A stretch of DNA of 48,535 nucleotides from NCBI GenBank assembly GCA_015999745.1, contig JAECQP010000025.1, positions 1 through 48,535 on the forward strand, given 5' to 3'. Within the stretch, counting starts at the first letter, position 1; each line of letters begins with the position of its first letter. The notes under the pieces were generated by a model that worked only from the letters and a program-made list of their open reading frames with translations, was not told the DNA's origin and ran no database searches. This DNA is from Sphingobacteriia bacterium. GTDB taxonomy: Bacteria > Bacteroidota > Bacteroidia > Chitinophagales > Chitinophagaceae. The translations under genes and the position numbers were made by a program. Below, piece by piece: positions 42,017-48,535 of this stretch.

Positions 42017-43495
42017 TTAATAAGCTCGCGCAAACAGTACCCGTTGGGTAGATTTATTTCCGGTAAAAATACAAGCCCCCTCTTCCTGCGGATTATCCAG
42101 CGGAATGCAACGGATGGTAGCTTTGGCCAGTTCTTTAATCCTGTCTTCGGTTTCTGCAGTTCCATCCCAATGCGCGGAAACAAATCCTGCTTTGGTGTCA
42201 AGAATATGCACGAATTCCTCCCAGGTATTGGCAGGCGTAATATGTTCATCACGGAAAGCTTTGGCCTTGTTAAACATTTGCGTTTGAATCGCATTCAACA
42301 GGTTGGCCACATAAATATCCAGTCCTTCAATGCTTACGGTTGTTTTTTCTTTGGTATCCCTGCGGGCAACTTCCACCACATTATTCTCCAGGTCCCTGGC
42401 ACCAACGGCAATACGAACCGGAACTCCTTTCATTTCATATTCGGCAAATTTCCAGCCCGGGCGCTGGTTATCCGAATCATCGTATTTCACCGAAATACCC
42501 AGCATCTTCAGTTTGGCAAGGATGGAACTTACAACAGAACCGATCTGCGCTTTTTGTTCCTCTCCTTTATAGATCGGAACAATGACCACCTGTATTGGTG
42601 CAATTTTCGGAGGCAGGATCAGTCCGTCATCATCGCTATGCGCCATCACTAAGCCACCAATCAGGCGGGTACTCACTCCCCAACTGGTAGCCCACACATA
42701 ATCGAGTTTATTATTCTTATCGCTGAATTTCACATCAAAAGCCTTTGCAAAATTCTGCCCCAGAAAGTGAGATGTACCAGCCTGCAGGGCTTTACCATCC
42801 TGCATCAGTGCTTCAATACAGTAAGTGTCTTCAGCGCCTGCAAAACGTTCGTTCGGAGATTTAACGCCTTTGATCACAGGCATCGCCATCCAGTTCTCCG
42901 CAAAGTCGGCATATATATCCAGCATTCTGCGGGTTTCTTCTACCGCTTCTTCGGCAGTTGCATGCGCAGTATGACCTTCCTGCCACAGGAACTCGGCTGT
43001 ACGGAGGAACAAACGGGTACGCATTTCCCAACGAACCACATTGGCCCACTGATTAATCAGCAAAGGGAGGTCGCGGTAAGACTGGATCCAGCCTTTATAG
43101 GTATTCCAGATAATGGCTTCGCTGGTGGGGCGAACAACCAGTTCTTCCTCCAGTTTGGCTTCAGGATCAACCATCAGCTTCCCTTTATTATCCGGATCGG
43201 CCTTTAAACGGTAATGGGTAACCACCGCGCACTCTTTGGCGAAACCTTCTGCATTTTTTTCTTCTGCTTCAAACAGGCTTTTAGGCACAAACAGGGGGAA
43301 ATAAGCATTCTGGTGGCCAGTATCCTTGAACATTTTATCCAGCACATCGCGCATATTTTCCCAAAGGGCAAATCCATAGGGTTTAATGACCATACAACCC
43401 CTAACGGCGCTGTAATCTGCCAGATTTCCTTTAATAATCAAGTCGTTATACCACTGAGAGTAGTCCTGTTCCCTGGAAGTGATTTCCTTGCCCAT
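42017..43495 (-). CDS. proS: Prolyl-tRNA synthetase (short, archaeal/eukaryotic-like type)
   Basis: Charges tRNA-Pro with proline. The 492-residue enzyme begins [19 protein letters not shown] and has class II motif 2 ([29 protein letters not shown]) and motif 3-like [13 protein letters not shown] regions, followed by the anticodon-binding domain with VVIVPIY. It lacks the roughly 180-residue editing insertion of E. coli ProS, which marks the archaeal/eukaryotic type common in Bacteroidota. The C-terminal zinc-binding-like extension ends [18 protein letters not shown]. It is the first gene of the cluster with DUF898, M48 and truB. Confidence 0.96.
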   Translation of the reverse strand: MGKEITSREQDYSQWYNDLIIKGNLADYSAVRGCMVIKPYGFALWENMRDVLDKMFKDTGHQNAYFPLFVPKSLFEAEEKNAEGFAKECAVVTHYRLKADPDNKGKLMVDPEAKLEEELVVRPTSEAIIWNTYKGWIQSYRDLPLLINQWANVVRWEMRTRLFLRTAEFLWQEGHTAHATAEEAVEETRRMLDIYADFAENWMAMPVIKGVKSPNERFAGAEDTYCIEALMQDGKALQAGTSHFLGQNFAKAFDVKFSDKNNKLDYVWATSWGVSTRLIGGLVMAHSDDDGLILPPKIAPIQVVIVPIYKGEEQKAQIGSVVSSILAKLKMLGISVKYDDSDNQRPGWKFAEYEMKGVPVRIAVGARDLENNVVEVARRDTKEKTTVSIEGLDIYVANLLNAIQTQMFNKAKAFRDEHITPANTWEEFVHILDTKAGFVSAHWDGTAETEDRIKELAKATIRCIPLDNPQEEGACIFTGNKSTQRVLFARAY

Positions 43496-43656
43496 GTTAA
43501 ATTTTCAATTTTTTGAACCAATTTTGCTAACAACCGTTAGCTGGCATACTATTTGCCCTGTTAAAATTAAGTTTGTGTTTATATAAATGGTTATGATCCG
43601 GACGCAAATGTATGTAACTTCATCCATGAATAAAGGCCAACCTAAACGTAGTTAAT

Positions 43657-44460
43657 ATGAAAAAGATACTCTTCGGATCAATGATCGCAGTTGGTTTGCT
43701 GACCGGCTGCAGCTCGGTTTACCGTTCCGGTCAAACTCCCGATGATCTGTACTATTCACCAGGTAAAGAAGTAGCCGAATATGTAAACGCCGGGAATGCA
43801 GACAGCCGTGAATACCAGGAGTACGTAAGCACTTCTGACGACCGTTATCTGCGTATGAAGGTTGCCAACAGGGATCAATGGAGCAGCATTGATCATTTCA
43901 GCTACTGGAACGATATGCGTTATAATTTCCCTGCCTACGCTTATAACTATTCGTTTTATAATCCCTATACGGTATACAGCCCCTGGGGATTGGGATACAG
44001 CAATCCATGGGCTTTAGGACTTGGCTTCAGCAGTTGGAACAGTTGGGGATACGGAAATTATTATGGTGGCGGTTTGGGATGGAGTCATCCGCTTTACACG
44101 GTGATCGGCTATGCCAATCCGAAGGCTTTAACACCAACCTATACTTCCGGATCCAACCTCAGTGCATACCGCAACAAATCTTACAATAACTACAATTACG
44201 GCAACAACAAGAATGGTCAATGGGGCACTCCAGGAGTAGCAGGTGCAGGCAGTAACAGCTTTGGCAACCTGGTACGCAGAGTGTTCAGCAGCCCATCTAC
44301 CACCGGAGGCAGCAACAGCAGCTATGACCGCCCGGGCAGAACATTCAGCACTCCTGCAGCAAGCAGTTCAGCAGGCATGAGCAGCTCTGCTGGTGGCAGC
44401 AGCGGTGGTTTTAAGAGCAGCGGTAGCAGTGCCGGTTCCGGAAGAGGCGGACGTAATTAG
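43657..44460 (+). CDS. Tyr/Trp/Gly- and Ser-rich lipoprotein of unknown function
   Basis: A 267-residue protein with a lipoprotein signal (LLTGC, Cys18). After an ordered region (about 19-85) the sequence becomes low-complexity. Residues 90-150 are rich in Tyr, Asn, Trp and Gly (NYSFYNPYTVYSPWGLGYS), then Asn/Tyr runs, and the last 60 residues are nearly all Ser, Gly and Ala with a basic end (GRGGRN). I do not recognise a domain. Such composition suits a surface-exposed or matrix-associated protein. It lies 73 bases before the FadL-like barrel gene on the same strand, so the two probably form one unit. A TAAGTTTG at 43568-43575 may be its -7 element. Confidence 0.8.
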   Translation: MKKILFGSMIAVGLLTGCSSVYRSGQTPDDLYYSPGKEVAEYVNAGNADSREYQEYVSTSDDRYLRMKVANRDQWSSIDHFSYWNDMRYNFPAYAYNYSFYNPYTVYSPWGLGYSNPWALGLGFSSWNSWGYGNYYGGGLGWSHPLYTVIGYANPKALTPTYTSGSNLSAYRNKSYNNYNYGNNKNGQWGTPGVAGAGSNSFGNLVRRVFSSPSTTGGSNSSYDRPGRTFSTPAASSSAGMSSSAGGSSGGFKSSGSSAGSGRGGRN

Positions 44461-44484
44461 TAATAACTGACTTCAACCAAACAG

Positions 44485-44515
44485 CCTTATTACATGATGC
44501 ACCTGCATCATAAGG
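44485..44515. repeat. Hairpin in the leader of the FadL-like gene
   Basis: A perfect 8-bp inverted repeat (ATGATGCA at 44494-44501, TGCATCAT at 44504-44511) with a 2-base centre is flanked by CCTT (44485-44488) and AAGG (44512-44515), which can extend the stem past a 5-base bulge. It ends 18 bases before the ATG. No T run follows. Confidence 0.5.
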
Positions 44516-44533
44516 AATTGTATAACCTGGACT

Positions 44534-46069
44534 ATGAAAAAACTGTTGATTATTTGCATTTTTTTTAGCGGGATAGCTGCACATGCCCAAACGCCTGAAG
44601 ACGCATTGCGTACAGCCTGGTTTACACAGAACGGAACAGCCAGGAATATGGCTGTGGGAGGAACAATGGGATCCTTAGGCGGCGATATCACGGCCAACCA
44701 CGTAAACCCCGCCGGGCTTGGATTTTATAAGACCAATGAACTGGTGCTCTCCCCGGGCTTTTTGTTCAACAACAATAAGTTTAATTTCAGGGGAACAGAC
44801 AGTACCGGAAAGAAAAGCGCTTTCGGGTACGGAACATCAGGCATCATCCTGGCAGGTAATAAGCGCAGGAAAAGTACCTGGATAAGTTCAGCATTTGCCA
44901 TATCGGTGAACCAGTTGGCCAATTACAACAACAGGGTGCAGTACACCGGTTTCAACAATTACAGTTCATTTACCGAAAAATACCTGGAAGAATTAACGCG
45001 CGACCGTGCAGATACCAATGCTGCACTGAGCAACTATATATTCGGATCATCACTGGCATTCCGCACATTCCTGGTGGATACCATCAGCGGTCCCGGCGGC
45101 ACTGTTGCGGGATACCAGAGCCTGGTACCCATATCGCAAGGCGTAAAACAGTTGTACGACGCGCAAAGCAGCGGCGGATACAATGAGATAGCCATTGGAA
45201 CAGCAGGCAATATAGGCGATCAACTGTACCTGGGCATCAGCTTCACTATTCCGATTATCAAATACACGCGCAATCTTTTTTACAGTGAAAAAGATCCTAC
45301 AGCAGATGGTACCAACAGTTTCAGTTTTTTTGAATACCGGGAAACCTACAGTTCATCCGGTGCGGGTATCGGCGCCAAGCTGGGGATGATCTATAAACCA
45401 CAGGAGTCATTGCGTTTGGGGTTTGCCTTCCATACGCCGCAACTGATTGGATTTACCGACAATATCCGGTCTTCCATGGTAGCCAATACAGAAACCTATG
45501 CAGGATTAAGATCAGAAAGCAGCGATGCACTCAACAACGGACGAGCAGGGGTTGCCAAGTACAATATGACCACTCCCTGGAGAATGATCGGAAGTGTCAG
45601 TTATGTTTTGCGCGAAGTGAACGACGTACGGATGCAGAAAGGATTTATCAGTGCAGATATTGAATACGTACATTACAAGGGAGCCCGCTTTAATGCAACT
45701 TCAGGCGATGCAGGAGATATCGGCTTATCCAACTATTACAGCATGCTAAACGAGACAATTAAAGACACTTACCGGGGCAATGTCAATATCCGTTTGGGTG
45801 GAGAATTGAAGTTCAATACCATAATGGTAAGACTGGGCACGGCTTATTACGGAAGCCCTTATAAAGACCAGGTGCTGAAAGCCAGCAGGTTCATCGGTTC
45901 CGGCGGGCTGGGATACAGGAACAAGGGGATGTTCATTGATCTCACCTATTCACATATCCTGAATAAGGATGTTCAGTTTCCTTATTTACTGAATGACAAG
46001 GCCAATACATTTGCTGTGCAGAAAGGAAGCAGGGGAAGCCTGATGCTAACGCTGGGCTTTAAGATTTAA
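44534..46069 (+). CDS. Outer-membrane barrel protein of the OmpP1/FadL type
   Basis: A 511-residue outer-membrane protein. The signal peptide ends near GIAAHAQ (about residue 19). The early block GGTMGSLGGDITANHVNPAGLGFY is characteristic of FadL/OmpP1 proteins, including the NPAG motif of the N-terminal hatch. The rest alternates beta-strands and loops, with AIGTAGNIGDQLYLGISFTI and LRLGFAFHTPQLIGF, and ends LMLTLGFKI. Members import hydrophobic compounds such as fatty acids; the substrate here is not known. The lipoprotein gene precedes it. It ends seven bases from the convergent rimO. Confidence 0.85.
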   Translation: MKKLLIICIFFSGIAAHAQTPEDALRTAWFTQNGTARNMAVGGTMGSLGGDITANHVNPAGLGFYKTNELVLSPGFLFNNNKFNFRGTDSTGKKSAFGYGTSGIILAGNKRRKSTWISSAFAISVNQLANYNNRVQYTGFNNYSSFTEKYLEELTRDRADTNAALSNYIFGSSLAFRTFLVDTISGPGGTVAGYQSLVPISQGVKQLYDAQSSGGYNEIAIGTAGNIGDQLYLGISFTIPIIKYTRNLFYSEKDPTADGTNSFSFFEYRETYSSSGAGIGAKLGMIYKPQESLRLGFAFHTPQLIGFTDNIRSSMVANTETYAGLRSESSDALNNGRAGVAKYNMTTPWRMIGSVSYVLREVNDVRMQKGFISADIEYVHYKGARFNATSGDAGDIGLSNYYSMLNETIKDTYRGNVNIRLGGELKFNTIMVRLGTAYYGSPYKDQVLKASRFIGSGGLGYRNKGMFIDLTYSHILNKDVQFPYLLNDKANTFAVQKGSRGSLMLTLGFKI

Positions 46070-46076
46070 CCGGTAT

Positions 46077-47387
46077 TCACTCAACCACTTCCCCTTCCAG
46101 GTCGTAGTCGTAAGCCTTCGTGATTTTTACATTGACAAATTCACCGATGGGTAATTTTTTGGAGGAGTGGATCACCACTTCATTGTCTACTTCCACGCTG
46201 TCGAACTCAGTGCGACCCAGGTAGCGTCCGGCCTCTTTCTTATCAATGATCACCTTCAACACCTGCCCTATTTTTTCCTGGTTCTTTTCGTAGCTGATCT
46301 CCTGCTGCACTTCCATGATTTCCTGCGCCCGTTCCGCTTTTACTTCGGCCGGTACATCATCTGCAAGATCGTAAGCACTGGTATTTTCTTCGTGAGAATA
46401 ATTGAAGATCCCAACCCGGTCAAAACGGTGTTCCTGCAGGAAGGCTTTCAACTCCTCAATATCGGCTGCTGTTTCACCGGGGAAACCGGCAATCAATGTG
46501 GTACGGATACAGATACCCGGAACCCTTTTACGGATTTCTAGAATCAGTTCACTCATTTCCTCACGGGTAATATTGCGGCGCATGGCTTTGAGCATATTGT
46601 TGCTGGCATGCTGCAACGGAATATCGAGGTATTTGCAGATATTGTCGCGTTCGCGCATTACATCCAACACTTCCAGCGGAAACTTGCTGGGGTAAGCGTA
46701 GTGCAGCCGGATCCATTCCAGGCCTTTTACATCGGCCAGCGCATGCAGCAAACGGGGAAGCGCCCGCTCCTTATAAATATCCAGGCCGTAATAGGTCAAT
46801 TCCTGGGCAATCAGCATGATTTCCTTCACCCCTTTTTTTACCAGCGCTTCGGCTTCCTCCACCAGCGATTCGATGGGGCGGCTTACGTGCTGCCCACGCA
46901 TCAGCGGAATGGCACAGAAAGAACAGGTACGGTTGCACCCTTCGCTGATTTTGAGATAAGCGTAGTGCTTAGGGGTACTGAGCATCCGCTCGCCCAGTAA
47001 TTCCGCTTTATAGTCGGCTTCCAATTGTTTGAGGATCAAAGGTAGTTCCAGGGTGCCGAACCATGCATCCACTTCGGGCATTTCCGCTTCCAGGTCTCCG
47101 CGGTAACGTTCGCTCAAACAGCCCGTAACATATACTTTATCGAGTTTGCCCCTGCGTTTCAGTTCCACCTGGTCCAGGATCGTATTGATGCTCTCTTCCT
47201 TGGCCTTGTCTATAAAGCCGCAGGTATTCACCACCACAATATTGTGGTCCAGTTTCGTATTCTCATGCACCACAGCAATATCATTGGCAGCCAGTTGCCC
47301 GCTGAGTACTTCCGAATCTACCAGGTTCTTGCTGCAACCGAGTGTAATGATATTTACTTTGTCTTTCTTGAGTGTTTTTGCCTTCAT
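46077..47387 (-). CDS. rimO: Ribosomal protein S12 methylthiotransferase
   Basis: Radical-SAM enzyme that adds a methylthio group to an aspartate of ribosomal protein S12. The 436-residue protein carries the three N-terminal cluster cysteines (Cys18 in LGCSKN, Cys56 in VNTCGF, Cys90 in VTGCLSE), the radical-SAM CxxxCxxC (Cys151, Cys155, Cys158 in SEGCNRTCSFC), and a C-terminal TRAM domain with GRTEFDSVEVDNEVVI. LGCSKNLVDSE and the overall pattern distinguish RimO from the tRNA enzyme MiaB. It is convergent with the FadL-like gene. Confidence 0.96.
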   Translation of the reverse strand: MKAKTLKKDKVNIITLGCSKNLVDSEVLSGQLAANDIAVVHENTKLDHNIVVVNTCGFIDKAKEESINTILDQVELKRRGKLDKVYVTGCLSERYRGDLEAEMPEVDAWFGTLELPLILKQLEADYKAELLGERMLSTPKHYAYLKISEGCNRTCSFCAIPLMRGQHVSRPIESLVEEAEALVKKGVKEIMLIAQELTYYGLDIYKERALPRLLHALADVKGLEWIRLHYAYPSKFPLEVLDVMRERDNICKYLDIPLQHASNNMLKAMRRNITREEMSELILEIRKRVPGICIRTTLIAGFPGETAADIEELKAFLQEHRFDRVGIFNYSHEENTSAYDLADDVPAEVKAERAQEIMEVQQEISYEKNQEKIGQVLKVIIDKKEAGRYLGRTEFDSVEVDNEVVIHSSKKLPIGEFVNVKITKAYDYDLEGEVVE

Positions 47388-47394
47388 GGAGCGG

Positions 47395-47402
47395 CAAAAT
47401 TA
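47395..47402 (-). promoter_or_regulatory. Possible -7 promoter element of rimO
   Basis: TAATTTTG on the minus strand lies only seven bases before the rimO ATG. If used, transcription would start within a few bases of the start codon, giving an almost leaderless mRNA. No TTG at the proper spacing is seen. Confidence 0.35.
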
Positions 47403-47438
47403 GGGAATCCACGCTGAATATCTTGTCCGCATTCATTT

Positions 47439-47705
47439 TCAGATCAGCTTTCCAACCAGGTTTACCAACACGTCAACACCTTTCTGGATATTCCGGATGG
47501 CAGCGGCTTTCTCCCCATTGGATTTACCTGCATCCTTTACAAGCTGCAGGGTATCGGCCAGGTCTTCCCTGCTGATACCGGAATCCATGATCAACCCTTC
47601 AATATCGGCATTGGTAAGCCTGGTGAGGCCGGAGAGCTGCTCCGCAAAATGCGCATTGGTGGATTTGGCGGCTTTGCGGATGATGTCGTCCCAATCATTA
47701 GGCAT
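47439..47705 (-). CDS. Small helical protein of unknown function
   Basis: An 88-residue, soluble, probably all-helical protein (begins MPNDWDDIIRKAAKSTNAHF; ends VDVLVNLVGKLI). It has no cysteine, signal peptide or membrane segment. It starts 10 bases after the stop of the lipoprotein gene on the same strand, so the two are likely an operon. I do not recognise a family. The regular Leu/Ile/Val spacing suggests helical packing against a partner. Coding status is supported by the close spacing to the upstream gene and the absence of a better frame. Confidence 0.7.
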   Translation of the reverse strand: MPNDWDDIIRKAAKSTNAHFAEQLSGLTRLTNADIEGLIMDSGISREDLADTLQLVKDAGKSNGEKAAAIRNIQKGVDVLVNLVGKLI

Positions 47706-47715
47706 AACAGTGGGT

Positions 47716-48318
47716 TTATGGTTTAATTAATTTCCGGATGGCTTTATTCAGCGCCTCAATATTCTGGCCCAGGTCACCTTTATCGGCGATGAACCGGTCC
47801 AGCATTTGGCTCAACTGGTCAAAATCAATCTTATTCCCCGAAATGGCAGTAGCCCGGTTCATGAGCTTCTTCTTTGCATCATCCAGTTTCACAGCAGATT
47901 CCAGTAAATAAGTCAATTCATTGCAGGAAGCCTGGTACACCAGAAAATCGGCGTTCAACTGATCCAACAACAGTACCCTGCTGGCCTCCAGTGCAGATTG
48001 CCGATCGGCAATCTGTACGCTCAAAACCGGCAATGCTTTGGAAAGTATCAGCGGAAGGTCGGTCTTTAGCTGTACGCTGTCCTTTATGTTTTTTACGATT
48101 TCATTGCTGAACCAGGGAGTATAATCGTTGCGGATAAAATCATTGATTTTTTGACGCTTTTCCTGGTATATGCTGTTCAGCAAAGCGATGTTCAATTCAT
48201 GCATCCGCTTGCCCTCCCGGGTAATGGATTCGGCCAGTGTAACCGATTGAACGGGAATCTTTGCACAGGAGATAAAGGCAAAGAGGCACAATAAATACAA
48301 GCAAGGCAGCCTATTCAT
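47716..48318 (-). CDS. Lipoprotein with helical/coiled-coil body, unknown function
   Basis: A 200-residue protein with a lipoprotein signal (FISC, Cys18). The mature part is almost entirely predicted helix with heptad-like runs (for example LPLILSKALPVLSVQIADRQSALEA is split by one proline) and several Asp/Glu/Lys-rich turns. Near the C-terminus the sequence NIEALNKAIRKLI resembles the end of the neighbouring small protein. It is first of the two-gene unit with that small protein. No family recognised. Confidence 0.75.
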   Translation of the reverse strand: MNRLPCLYLLCLFAFISCAKIPVQSVTLAESITREGKRMHELNIALLNSIYQEKRQKINDFIRNDYTPWFSNEIVKNIKDSVQLKTDLPLILSKALPVLSVQIADRQSALEASRVLLLDQLNADFLVYQASCNELTYLLESAVKLDDAKKKLMNRATAISGNKIDFDQLSQMLDRFIADKGDLGQNIEALNKAIRKLIKP

Positions 48319-48535
48319 ATCTTAATTGTTTAAACTGAAGAAAATGAATAAAGACCAGAAATGAAAAAGCAGGCATCTGGTTAGGATCCTAAGTTAAGAA
48401 TTTCATTCAACAATTAAAATAGGGAAGCCTTTTATTGGTGCAGGTATTTATACCTATAGTTGGAACTGATTGAAGATGAGGCAAGTTAATGCTATTAGAG
48501 AGTTGTATAAAACAAAAAAGCCTCATTCCGGATTA
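48319..48535. other. Right-end intergenic stretch, no gene recognised
   Basis: I see no supported coding region here. A 5-bp palindrome GGTAT/ATACC lies at 48443-48454. A 7-bp inverted repeat, ATGAGGC (48476-48482) and GCCTCAT (48520-48526), is separated by 37 bases. The AAAAAAG at 48514-48520 followed by GCCTCATTCCGG could be the T-run end of a minus-strand terminator whose stem is cut by the window edge. Confidence 0.4.

Overview
The window is a stretch of chromosomal core genome from a member of the Bacteroidota, most likely family Chitinophagaceae. This is inferred from several markers. There is a type IX secretion plug protein, a TamL-type Omp85 lipoprotein, a Porin_10-like barrel, a DUF3667 protein and an editing-domain-free ProS. 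Promoters follow the Bacteroidota TTTG/TAnnTTTG pattern, and the tmRNA tag ends in YAMAA. I found no phage, insertion sequence, CRISPR array, tRNA or rRNA.

Region 1-4.4 kb (minus strand): the 5' part of tmRNA (cut by the left edge), then rseP, dxr and a GH3-family adenylating enzyme. Region 4.5-7.3 kb (plus): rplU-rpmA, a tiny histone-H1-like protein made of seven perfect 9-residue repeats, a strong terminator, and a PolX/PHP protein whose polymerase active site looks dead. Region 7.3-12.9 kb (minus): a 1245-residue NtrY-like sensor kinase overlapping mazG, then a DUF3667 membrane protein. Region 13.0-16.9 kb (plus): an S9 peptidase and a Gfo/Idh/MocA oxidoreductase.

Region 17.1-18.0 kb holds a small transaldolase and, just upstream of it, an SRP RNA gene with its own promoter. 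Then come an FKBP isomerase, an Uup-type ABC-F ATPase, a second sensor kinase, a pseudouridine synthase and ispH. Region 24.1-30.2 kb (minus) is a heavy-metal efflux operon: a small secreted protein, an RND pump fused in frame to a TolC-like outer-membrane channel, and the periplasmic adaptor. Upstream lie a porin, purine nucleoside phosphorylase and a cold-shock protein.

Region 33.5-48.5 kb is rich in envelope and RNA-modification genes. It contains the T9SS plug, a LolC/E-like permease, a TrmH/SpoU methyltransferase, tamL, the cluster proS-DUF898-M48-truB, a Tyr/Gly/Ser-rich lipoprotein, a FadL-like barrel, rimO, and a small unknown protein with a lipoprotein.

The two unlabelled RNA genes (tmRNA, SRP RNA), the recurring promoter pattern and the RND-TolC fusion with a retained internal signal peptide are the most useful observations. 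I did not find convincing evidence of a wholly new multi-gene system.
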